A stretch of 23,946 nucleotides of DNA from assembly GCA_035551935.1 (NCBI GenBank), contig DASZMJ010000318.1:1-23946 (forward strand), in the 5' to 3' direction. The stretch comes from DASZMJ01 sp035551935 (GTDB lineage: Bacteria; Planctomycetota; Planctomycetia; Isosphaerales; Isosphaeraceae). The notes beneath the pieces are model-generated. The model was not told the DNA's origin. It searched no databases and saw only the letters and a program-made list of their open reading frames with translations. Positions 15,126 through 22,244 of the stretch are shown here, one piece after another (the first letter of the stretch is position 1; each line of letters begins with the position of its first letter). The position numbers and the translations under genes are program-made.

Positions 15126-15656
15126 GTGGATCGCCCGGCCCGAGCCATGCAGTCGGAATCGCGCCCGAGCCCCGTCGAGCCGTCGGAGCTGGTCGCCTAC
15201 CTCGACGGCGAGCTCGACGAGGCGGCCTCGCGGTCCGTCGCCGCGCGGCTGACCCGCGACCCGGTCGCCCGCCGCGAGGCCGAGGCGCTGGCCGGGACGT
15301 GGGCGATGCTCGACCTGCTCCCCCGCACCAAGGCCCCCGACGACTTCGGCAGCCGGACCCTCACCGCCGTCATCCAGCTCGACGCCGGCGGCCGGACCCC
15401 CGGCGCGGCGATGCCCCCGGGCCGGCGGTGGCTCCGGGCCCTGGCCTGGCCCCTGGCGGCGCTGCTGGCCGTCGGGGCCGGCTACGCGGCCGGCCGCCGC
15501 CTCTGGCCCGACCCGACCGGCCGCCTCGCCCGCGAGCTGCGGCTCGCCGAGCACCTCGACCAGTACCGCGACGTCGGCTCCGCCGCCGCCCTCGACGCGC
15601 TCCGGGCCGGCGCCCCCGACGGCGAGGAGGCCGCCCCGAATGCAACGCCCCGTTGA
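15126..15656 (+). CDS. Anti-sigma-factor-like single-pass membrane protein
   Basis: About 176 aa. The N-terminal part (SELVAYLDGELDEAASRSVAARLTRDPVARREAEAL) is the LxAYLDGEL-type helical region found at the start of many anti-sigma and RskA-like proteins, followed by WAMLDLLPRTKAPDDFGSRTLTAV, the linker typical of planctomycete members. A single membrane segment comes next (WLRALAWPLAALLAVGAGYAAG) and then a short outer tail. No Cys/His zinc motif. GTG 15126 is preferred for the GAGGGGG at 15114-15120; ATG 15147 is an alternative that drops seven residues. No sigma factor precedes it, so its partner is elsewhere, possibly the ECF gene at 18131. It overlaps the next gene by 17 nt. Confidence 0.78.
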   Translation: MDRPARAMQSESRPSPVEPSELVAYLDGELDEAASRSVAARLTRDPVARREAEALAGTWAMLDLLPRTKAPDDFGSRTLTAVIQLDAGGRTPGAAMPPGRRWLRALAWPLAALLAVGAGYAAGRRLWPDPTGRLARELRLAEHLDQYRDVGSAAALDALRAGAPDGEEAAPNATPR

Positions 15657-16875
15657 CGCCCCCGCGCCTCCCCGCCGCGCCCGCCGCGCGATCGCCCTCG
15701 GCGTCGCGATCGCGGCCGCCGGGTTCCTCGGCGCGACGAGCTCGGACCCCGAGGCGTTCGACCGGCTCCGCTCGCTCCCGTTACGGCAGCGGCGCGCCCT
15801 GGACGCGAACCTCGGCCGCTTCGACCGCCTCGACGCCGCCGAACGTGCGGCGATCCGCGAGGTCGACCGCCGCGTCGCCGGCCTCGCACCCGAGGAGCGG
15901 GATCGGGCCTTCGACCGCCTCCGACGCTATCACCTCTGGGTCGAGTCGCTCCCCGAATCCCGCCGCGACGACCTGCTCCGCGCCTCGCCCGCGGGCCGCG
16001 CCGAGGCCGTCAACTCCTTCCTCCAGGAGGAGCGACGGCAACGGCCCGTCCTCGTCGGCTCGCTCGCGTTGCGGTCGAAGGCGCTGAACCCGGGGACCTT
16101 GACCGAGACCGCCTTCCAAATCCGCTGCTGGCGGGCGATCGACCCCAGGGAACGCAACACGATCGTCGAGATGGCGGAGCCGGCGCCGACGCTCGCCAAC
16201 CGGCGGCGGCAGGAGCTCGTCAATCGGGGCCACGCCCTGGGCCTCATCCAGGAGCCGGCCTTCTTCCTGCCGACGATCGACCTCGTCCGCGGCCGGCTCA
16301 TCGACCCCGCCCGTAGGAAGGCGTTCTTCGAGGAGTTCCGCGACCAGATCAGCGTCAACGCGCCGTCGAACCTCAAGCCCGAGTTGCAGCGGAATTTCCT
16401 CGTCGAGCACCGCCGGAAGGTCTTCGAGGAGATCCTCGCCCGAATCGAGGACGAGCGGTTCCGCCAGGCGGTCCTGAACCCGAAGGCCAACCTGGACGGC
16501 ATCGCGAAACTCTCGCCGGAGGCCCGGCAGGCGCTCAAGGCCGTCCGGCCGATGGTCCAGCAGAAGCTCGTCCGCGAGGCCGAGGCGGAATACCTCGCGA
16601 CGAACGCGCTGGAGCCGGTCGAGCCGGCGCAGCTCAAGGACTTCCTCGAGCTCATCCCCCCCTGGATCGAGCAGGCGCTGGAGGTCTTGCCGGCCGACGA
16701 GGCGCGGCTGAAGCTGACGGCGTTGTATCGGCTCGTCGAGGCCGCGGACGGCGAGCCGCCGCGACCCTTCCGCGCCCCCCGTCGTGCCGCGCGGCTCCGC
16801 TCCCTGACGCCCCCCGCGCCGACGCCGGCCCCGTCGGCCGGCAAGAAGCCGCCGGCCGAGCCGAAGCCGTCATGA
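15640..16875 (+). CDS. DUF3106-like helical protein with N-terminal membrane segment
   Basis: A 411-aa protein. A membrane anchor or signal sits near residues 17-33 (AIALGVAIAAAGFLGA). The N-terminal half repeats the L-x-x-x-[QE]-R pattern of DUF3106-type proteins (SLPLRQRRALDANLGRFDRL, AERAAIREVDRRVAGLAPEER, SLPESRRDDLLRASP), and the rest is alpha-helical and charged. The tail is a Pro/Ala-rich basic segment (TPPAPTPAPSAGKKPPAEPKP). Function unknown. It overlaps the anti-sigma-like gene by 17 nt and the ribD start by 4 nt (ATGA), so it is part of the same transcript. In such operons this type of gene usually follows the anti-sigma gene, which supports a shared envelope-stress role (inference). 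Confidence 0.83.
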   Translation: MQRPVDAPAPPRRARRAIALGVAIAAAGFLGATSSDPEAFDRLRSLPLRQRRALDANLGRFDRLDAAERAAIREVDRRVAGLAPEERDRAFDRLRRYHLWVESLPESRRDDLLRASPAGRAEAVNSFLQEERRQRPVLVGSLALRSKALNPGTLTETAFQIRCWRAIDPRERNTIVEMAEPAPTLANRRRQELVNRGHALGLIQEPAFFLPTIDLVRGRLIDPARRKAFFEEFRDQISVNAPSNLKPELQRNFLVEHRRKVFEEILARIEDERFRQAVLNPKANLDGIAKLSPEARQALKAVRPMVQQKLVREAEAEYLATNALEPVEPAQLKDFLELIPPWIEQALEVLPADEARLKLTALYRLVEAADGEPPRPFRAPRRAARLRSLTPPAPTPAPSAGKKPPAEPKPS

Positions 16876-17996
16876 CCGGGCCGGTCGTCGAGGCCGACCG
16901 CGCCCTGATGCGTCGCGCGCTGGTCGAGGCGGCGCGCGGTCGCGGCTCGGTCGAGCCCAACCCGATGGTCGGCGCGGTCGTCGTCAAGGAGGGTCATACG
17001 CTCTCCGTCGGCCATCACGCCCGGTTCGGCGGCCCGCATGCGGAGGTCGTGGCGCTCGAAGCCGCCGGCGCGGCCGCGCGCGGATCGACGTTGTACGTGA
17101 CGCTCGAGCCCTGCTGCCACACCGGCAAGACCCCCCCCTGCACCGACGCGATCCTCCGGGCCGGCGTCGCCCGCGTCGTCGCCGCGATGCGCGACCCGTT
17201 CCCCGAGGTCGACGGCGGCGGCTTCGAGATCCTCCGGGCCGCGGGCGTCGAGGTCGTCTCGGGCGTCGAGGAAGACCCGGCGCGGCGGCTCAATGCGCCG
17301 TACCTGAAGCGGCTGGCGACCGGCCTGCCCTACGTCATCGCGAAGTGGGCGATGACCCTCGACGGCAAGACGGCCACCGCCTCGGGCGACAGCCGTTGGA
17401 TCTCCGGCCCGCGGTCGCGCGCGCTGGTCCACGAGCTGCGCGGGCGGATGGACGCGATCGTCGTCGGCATCGGCACCGCGCTCGCCGACGACCCCGCCTT
17501 GACCGCCCGCCCCCCCGGTCCGCGCACGCCCGCCCGCGTCGTGCTCGACCGCTCGGCGCGCCTGCCCCTCGACGGCACGCTCGTCCGCACCGCGCGCGCC
17601 GTCCCCGTCCTCGTCGCCGTCACCCCGAAGGCGCCGGCCGATCGGATCAGAAAATTAAATGATTTTGGATGTGAAATCTTGATATTACCCGAGGACGAAT
17701 CCCGACAGATCCCGTCGTTGCTCGCCGAACTCGGCCGGCGCGGGATGACGAACGTGCTGGTCGAGGGTGGCGGTCGCGTCCTCGGCGCCTTCCTCGACGC
17801 CGGCCAGGTGGACGCGGTCGACGTCTATATCGCCCCCGTCGTCGAGGGGGGCTCGCACGCCATCGGCCCGGTGCGCGGGCTCGGCGTCGCGACGATGGCC
17901 GAGGCGTTGCGATTGGACGATGTCGAGATTCAAGTGATCGACGGCGACGTGCGCGTGCGCGGGACGATCCGTCGCGGCGACCGGCCGGGGCCTTGA
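16872..17996 (+). CDS. ribD: Bifunctional riboflavin biosynthesis deaminase/reductase RibD
   Basis: A 374-aa cytoplasmic enzyme that deaminates 2,5-diamino-6-ribosylamino-pyrimidinone phosphate and reduces the ribosyl side chain, two steps of riboflavin synthesis. The deaminase domain (about 1-150) has PHAEVVAL (His56, Glu58) and EPCCHTGKTPPCTDAI with zinc ligands Cys81 and Cys90. The reductase domain has AKWAMTLDGKTATASGDSRWISG, RMDAIVVGIGTALADDPALTAR and VLVEGGGRVLGAFL. Length matches the family. The start overlaps the previous gene by 4 nt. Residues 260-272 are encoded by an AT-rich patch at odds with the rest of the gene; the protein there still fits the family. Other rib genes are not in the window. 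Confidence 0.94.
   Translation: MTGPVVEADRALMRRALVEAARGRGSVEPNPMVGAVVVKEGHTLSVGHHARFGGPHAEVVALEAAGAAARGSTLYVTLEPCCHTGKTPPCTDAILRAGVARVVAAMRDPFPEVDGGGFEILRAAGVEVVSGVEEDPARRLNAPYLKRLATGLPYVIAKWAMTLDGKTATASGDSRWISGPRSRALVHELRGRMDAIVVGIGTALADDPALTARPPGPRTPARVVLDRSARLPLDGTLVRTARAVPVLVAVTPKAPADRIRKLNDFGCEILILPEDESRQIPSLLAELGRRGMTNVLVEGGGRVLGAFLDAGQVDAVDVYIAPVVEGGSHAIGPVRGLGVATMAEALRLDDVEIQVIDGDVRVRGTIRRGDRPGP
17649..17687 (+). other. AT-rich island of 13 codons inside ribD
   Basis: By my count only 8 of 39 bases are G or C, while the surrounding gene is strongly GC-rich. The codons AGA AAA TTA AAT GAT TTT GGA TGT GAA ATC TTG ATA TTA include several that neighbouring genes hardly use. Reading frame and expected protein pattern are preserved. 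Confidence 0.85.
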
Positions 17997-18130
17997 CCGC
18001 GACGCGCCGCCGGGGGACATTACTCTGAGGAAGCGTCTCCGATCCCCTGCGGCCCGGGCGGCGAGGCGATCCGAGCGACGGGGCTCGGCGCCATCCCGGG
18101 CGGTGGCATCGGCCCCGGCGGCCCTCGACG
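17997..18130. other. Intergenic region between ribD and the ECF sigma gene
   Basis: GC-rich and without a recognisable promoter. A short less GC-rich stretch (gacattactctgaggaagcg, 18017-18036) may be the promoter zone of the sigma gene, but I cannot assign boxes. Confidence 0.3.
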
Positions 18131-18700
18131 ATGAGCGACGTCACCCGCATCCTCGCCGACATCGAGCGCGGCGACCCGCAGGCCGCCGAGCGGCTCCTGC
18201 CCCTCGTCTACGACGAGCTGCGCCGGCTCGCCGCGAAGAAGCTGGCCGAGGAGAAGCCCGGCCAGACCCTCCAGGCCACGGCCCTGGTCCACGAGGCCTA
18301 TCTGCGCCTCGTCGTCGGCGGGCCGTCGCGGGGCTGGGACGGCCGCGGCCACTTCTTCGCCGCGGCGGCCGAGGCGATGCGCCGCATCCTCATCGACCGC
18401 GCCCGCGACCGTAAGCGGCTCAAGCGCGGCGGCGCGCGCCGTCGTGAGGAGCTCGACTTCGACGCGTTGACCGACCCCGACGGCGCGCCCGACGACCTCC
18501 TCGACCTCGACGACGCCCTCGGCCGCCTCGAGGGCCTCGACCCCCGCGCCGCCGCGCTCGTCAAGCTCCGCCTCTTCGCCGGCCTGACCCTCGCCGAGGC
18601 CGCCCTCGCCCTCGGCATCTCCCCGCGCACCGCCGACCTCGACTGGCAATTCGCCCGCGCCTGGCTCTTCGACCACCTCGCCGATCGGGGTGATCGTTGA
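18131..18700 (+). CDS. ECF-type sigma factor of the planctomycete Sigma70_ECF (SigX6-like) group
   Basis: A 189-aa protein of the group often encoded beside planctomycete Ser/Thr kinases. Region 2 reads RLLPLVYDELRRLAAKKLAEEKPGQTLQATALVHEAYLRLV followed by HFFAAAAEAMRRILIDRARDRKRLKRGG, a highly typical signature. Region 4 is LDPRAAALVKLRLFAGLTLAEAALALGISPRTADLDWQFARAWLF. No dedicated anti-sigma gene adjoins; in this class activity is thought to be controlled by the neighbouring kinase. The downstream kinase gene lies 197 bp away, separated by hairpin D. The Shine-Dalgarno is poor, so the start is chosen for the family N-terminus MSDVTRILADIERGD. Confidence 0.93.
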   Translation: MSDVTRILADIERGDPQAAERLLPLVYDELRRLAAKKLAEEKPGQTLQATALVHEAYLRLVVGGPSRGWDGRGHFFAAAAEAMRRILIDRARDRKRLKRGGARRREELDFDALTDPDGAPDDLLDLDDALGRLEGLDPRAAALVKLRLFAGLTLAEAALALGISPRTADLDWQFARAWLFDHLADRGDR

Positions 18701-18708
18701 AGCCGGGG

Positions 18709-18820
18709 TTTACCACAGAGCCCACGGAGATCACGGAGAAGAATCAGAGAATGACCGATTCCATGGAAATCTCTCCTTTCCCTCTCTCCTCTCCGTGATC
18801 TCCGTGGGCTCTGTGGTGAA
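18709..18820. repeat. Long hairpin repeat D (31-bp arms)
   Basis: Arms at 18709-18739 and 18790-18820 pair at 30 of 31 positions; the one mismatch would be a G-U pair in RNA. The left arm shows CACAGAGCC, CACGGAGAT and CACGGAGAA (18714-18740). The 50-nt centre is purine-rich on the left and pyrimidine-rich on the right, so it could extend the stem imperfectly. It begins 9 nt after the sigma factor stop. Confidence 0.93.
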
Positions 18821-18887
18821 TGAATTCTTCCCTCCCCGTTGCGCCCCGCGACGGCGGACGGAGCATGTCTTTACGGTGCTCAACCCT

Positions 18888-18892
18888 GGAGG
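18888..18892 (+). promoter_or_regulatory. Ribosome binding site deciding the kinase start
   Basis: GGAGG, 5 nt before ATG 18898. The longer frame from 18820 would start inside hairpin D and has no such site. Confidence 0.7.
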
Positions 18893-18897
18893 CCGTC

Positions 18898-21800
18898 ATG
18901 GAGCCGGACGATCGCGAGCTGAAGGCCGTCTTCTGCGGGGCCGTCGACCTGCCGGCGGGCCCGGAGCGCGAGGCCTATCTCGACCGCGCCTGCCCGGCCG
19001 GCACGCCGTTGCGGCCCCGCGTCGAGGCCCTGCTCCGCGCCCACGACGCCTCCGGCCGGTTCCTCGGCACGGCCGGGGTCGCGGCGACGGCCCCCGATCC
19101 CGATCTCGCCTCCGTCCCCGACCTCGACGGCGACGCCCCCGGCGCGCGGATCGGCCCGTACACGCTCGTGGAGCGGCTCGGCGAGGGGGGGATGGGCGCC
19201 GTCTTCCTCGCCGAGCAGGAGGAGCCTGTCCGCCGCCGGGTGGCGTTGAAGGTCATCCGGCCGGGGATGGACTCGCGGGCCGTCGTGGCGCGGTTCGAGG
19301 CCGAGCGCCAGGCGCTGGCGTTGATGGACCACCCGAACATCGCCAGGGTGCTCGACGCCGGCGCCACGCCCGCCGGCCGGCCCTACTTCGTCATGGAGCT
19401 GGTCCAGGGCGTCCCGATCACCGACTACTGCGACTCGGCCCGCCTCACCCCCGCCCAGCGCCTGGAGTTGTTCATCCCCGTCTGCCAGGCGGTGCAGCAC
19501 GCCCATCAAAAAGGGATCATCCACCGCGACATCAAGCCCTCGAACGTCCTCGTGGCGACCATCGACGGCCGCCCCGTGCCCAAGGTCATCGACTTCGGCG
19601 TCGCCCGCGCCATCGACCGCCGCCAGGCCGAAATGACGATGTTCACCCAGCTCGGCGCCATCGTCGGCACGCCCGAGTACATGAGCCCCGAGCAGGCTGA
19701 GCCCTCCGAGCAGGACATCGACACCCGCAGCGACATCTACTCCCTCGGCGTCCTCCTCTACGAATTGCTGACCGGCACCACCCCCCTCGATCGCGACACC
19801 CTCCGCCGCGCCGCGCTGGCCGAGGTCCTCCGCCGCGTCCGCGAGGAAGACCCTCCCACGCCCTCCACCCGCCTCAGCGACACCGCCGACCGCCTCCCCT
19901 CCGTCGCCGCCGTCCGCGGCGTCGAGCCCTCCCGCCTCTCGCGGCTCGTCCGCGGCGACCTCGACTGGATCGTGATGAAGGCGCTGGAGAAGGACCGCTC
20001 CCGCCGCTACGACTCCGCCAGCGCCTTCGCCGCCGACGTCCGCCGCCACCTCGACGGCGACCCCGTCGAGGCCGGCCCTCCCACTCGCTCCTATCGCCTC
20101 CGCAAGTTCGCCCGCAAGCACCGGGTCGCCCTGGCCACCGCCGCCGCGTTCCTGCTTGTCCTCATCGCCGCGACGGCCATCAGCACCTATCAGGCCTGGC
20201 GCGCCACCCGGGCCGAGAAACTGGCGGAGCAGCGGCTCGGCGAGACGAAGAAAGCCCAGGAGGCGACTCAACAGGCGTTGGTGCAGTCCGAGCAGGGCCG
20301 CCAGCAGGCCGAGGCGGTGAGTGCCTTTCTCATCAGTGCGTTCCGCAGCCCGGACCCCGACTTCGGCGATCGCAACGTCAAGGTGGTCGATGTCCTCGGC
20401 CGGGGGGAGGAACAGCTCGATCGCGGCTTCACCGGGTCGGAGGTGATCCGGGGACATCTGCTCGACACCCTCGGCCAGACCTACCTCGGACTGGGCTGGC
20501 CCGACCGGGCCCTGAAGGTCTTCGAGAAGGCCTCCGAAGTCCAGGCGAAGATTCTCGGCGCCGACCACCCCGACACGCTTATCAGCCGCAGCTTCCTCGG
20601 CATCGCCCTCCGGGCCGTTGGCCGGACGGGCGAGGCGATCAAACTCCATGAGGCTGTGCTCGCGCGGCGGACGGCCACGCTCGGCGCCGACCACCCCGAT
20701 ACCCTTATCAGCCGCAACAACCTCGCCCAAGACTACTTCACCGCCGGCCGCACGGCCGAGGCAATCGCGCTGTACGAAGCGGCGCTCAAGCTCTTCGAGT
20801 CGAAGCTCGGCGCCAACCACTTCCAAACCCTCTCCTGCCGCAATAACCTCGCCCTGGCTTACATGGACGCCGGGCGGGTCGCCGAGGCGATCACGCTGTT
20901 CGAGCCGACGCTCAAGCTGCTGGAGGCCGCACGCGGCGTCGATCATCCCGAGACACTCAAATCCCGGATGAACCTCGCACAAGCCTACGATCGTGTTGAC
21001 CGTACGGCCGAGGCGATCGCGCTGGACGAGGCGACGGTCAAGCTCCTCGAATCGAAGCTCGGCCCGGACCACCTCCAGACGCTCGTCGCTCGCCACAACC
21101 TGGCCTCGATGTATTCGCGTGCTGGCAGGACAGCCAAGGCGATCACGCTGTTCGAGCCGACGCTCAAGCTCTTCGAGTCGAAGCTCGACCCCGAGCATCC
21201 CCATATCCTCACCGCCCGCTGCAACCTCGCCGCGGCCTACGTCGAGGCCGGGCGGGTGGCCGAGGGGATCAAGCTCCACGAAGCGACGCTCGCGCTCCAG
21301 GAGACGAAGCTCGGCCCCGACCACCCCGAGACGCTCGACAGTCGCAACAACCTCGCCACGGCGTACTGGCGCGCCGGGCGGCTCGATCGCTCCGTGCCGC
21401 TGTTCGAGCAGGTGCTCAGGCAGCGGATCGCCAGGTCTGGCCCCGACCACCCGGAGACGCTGAGGATCCAGGCTAACCTGGGCGTCAACTACCGCGATGC
21501 GGGGCGTCCCGCGGAGGGGGCGCGCCTGATGGAAGATGCCCTCCGGCGCGCTCGCGGGCGGCCCGAGGCGCGGGCGGCGACGGTATGGGTGGTCCCCCAA
21601 CTTGTCGCGACCTATCACGACCTCGGCCGCTGGGATGATGCCGAGCCGCTGCTCCGCGACCTGCTGGCCCAGGGACGCAAGACTCTGCCTCCCGACAGCC
21701 CCGACCTGGCCGCGATACTTGCCCATCTCGGATTGAGCCAACTCCATCTCGGAAGGTGGCCCGAGACCGAGACTACGCTCCGTGAATGCCTCAAGATCCG

Positions 21801-22086
21801 CGCGGCGAAGCTGCCCGATCACTGGTCGAGGTTCAACACAATGAGCCAGCTCGGCGGAGCGCTGCTGGGCCAGGGCCGCCACGCCGAGGCCGAGCCGCTG
21901 ATCGTCGAGGGCTACGAGGGCCTGAAGGCCCGCGCGGCGACGATCCCCCCTCGGGGCAAGCCGCGGCTGCCCGAGGCGGCCGAGCAGGTCGTCCGATTGT
22001 ACGAGTCCTGGGGCAAGCCCGAGAAGGCCGCCGCGTGGCGCGCCAGGCTGGGCCTGCTGCCCGCCGACGTCTTCGCCCGGCCCTGA
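18898..22086 (+). CDS. Membrane Ser/Thr protein kinase with kinesin-light-chain-type TPR array
   Basis: A 1062-aa protein. The N-terminal about 80 residues (ELKAVFCGAVDLPAGPEREAYLDRACPAG, VEALLRAHDASGRFL) are the usual planctomycete leader. The kinase domain runs from about 85 to 385, with the Gly loop LGEGGMGAVF (95-101), Lys118 in VALKVI, catalytic HRDIKPSN (Asp211), DFGVARA (Asp232), GTPEYMSPEQA and DIYSLGVLLYELLTG. A membrane segment follows at about 410-430. The outer or C-terminal part has a coiled linker and then eight consecutive 42-aa TPRs at 546-881 with the D/E-H-P-x-T-L core, then degenerate repeats to the end. It likely phosphorylates partners on signal binding by the TPRs and may control the adjacent sigma factor (inference from this gene pairing). 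Confidence 0.95.
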   Translation: MEPDDRELKAVFCGAVDLPAGPEREAYLDRACPAGTPLRPRVEALLRAHDASGRFLGTAGVAATAPDPDLASVPDLDGDAPGARIGPYTLVERLGEGGMGAVFLAEQEEPVRRRVALKVIRPGMDSRAVVARFEAERQALALMDHPNIARVLDAGATPAGRPYFVMELVQGVPITDYCDSARLTPAQRLELFIPVCQAVQHAHQKGIIHRDIKPSNVLVATIDGRPVPKVIDFGVARAIDRRQAEMTMFTQLGAIVGTPEYMSPEQAEPSEQDIDTRSDIYSLGVLLYELLTGTTPLDRDTLRRAALAEVLRRVREEDPPTPSTRLSDTADRLPSVAAVRGVEPSRLSRLVRGDLDWIVMKALEKDRSRRYDSASAFAADVRRHLDGDPVEAGPPTRSYRLRKFARKHRVALATAAAFLLVLIAATAISTYQAWRATRAEKLAEQRLGETKKAQEATQQALVQSEQGRQQAEAVSAFLISAFRSPDPDFGDRNVKVVDVLGRGEEQLDRGFTGSEVIRGHLLDTLGQTYLGLGWPDRALKVFEKASEVQAKILGADHPDTLISRSFLGIALRAVGRTGEAIKLHEAVLARRTATLGADHPDTLISRNNLAQDYFTAGRTAEAIALYEAALKLFESKLGANHFQTLSCRNNLALAYMDAGRVAEAITLFEPTLKLLEAARGVDHPETLKSRMNLAQAYDRVDRTAEAIALDEATVKLLESKLGPDHLQTLVARHNLASMYSRAGRTAKAITLFEPTLKLFESKLDPEHPHILTARCNLAAAYVEAGRVAEGIKLHEATLALQETKLGPDHPETLDSRNNLATAYWRAGRLDRSVPLFEQVLRQRIARSGPDHPETLRIQANLGVNYRDAGRPAEGARLMEDALRRARGRPEARAATVWVVPQLVATYHDLGRWDDAEPLLRDLLAQGRKTLPPDSPDLAAILAHLGLSQLHLGRWPETETTLRECLKIRAAKLPDHWSRFNTMSQLGGALLGQGRHAEAEPLIVEGYEGLKARAATIPPRGKPRLPEAAEQVVRLYESWGKPEKAAAWRARLGLLPADVFARP
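20533..21540 (+). repeat. Eight tandem 126-bp TPR-coding repeats
   Basis: Eight 42-codon units with cores such as LGADHPDTLISRNNLAQDY and LGPDHPETLDSRNNLATAY. Units 3, 5 and 6 share the nearest identical DNA (for example ctcaagctcttcgagtcgaag), which suggests duplication or gene conversion between them. Confidence 0.9.
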
Positions 22087-22244
22087 GCCGGGCGGCCGAA
22101 CTGTCCTCCCGGGCCACGGGCGGCCCGCTGCCACCAGACCCCTGAACCCGCCGGGACGTCCCCGGCACGAAACCGGTCCGAACCGGGCGCCTGGCCTGCG
22201 CGCCCGGATCACCGAGGAGTTGCCCGTCGCAGGCCGCGATTCCG
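22087..22244. other. Intergenic region before the Vgb-like gene
   Basis: GC-rich; no clear promoter, terminator or repeat. GAGGAG at 22213-22218 is too far from ATG 22245 to serve as a normal ribosome binding site. Confidence 0.3.

Noticed and set aside
15640..15656. Frameshift between the anti-sigma-like gene and the DUF3106-like gene
   Set aside because: Both proteins have their own normal start and end; a 17-nt overlap is an ordinary operon junction.
18820..18897. Kinase start at ATG 18820
   Set aside because: It lies at the edge of hairpin D and has no ribosome binding site; ATG 18898 has GGAGG 5 nt upstream and the usual family N-terminus.
18880..22212. 1110-codon open frame on the minus strand opposite the kinase gene
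   Set aside because: Its translation is low-complexity Gly/Ala/Arg/Asp text without domains, while the plus strand has a complete kinase and TPR protein. Very high GC leaves few stop codons in the shadow frames.
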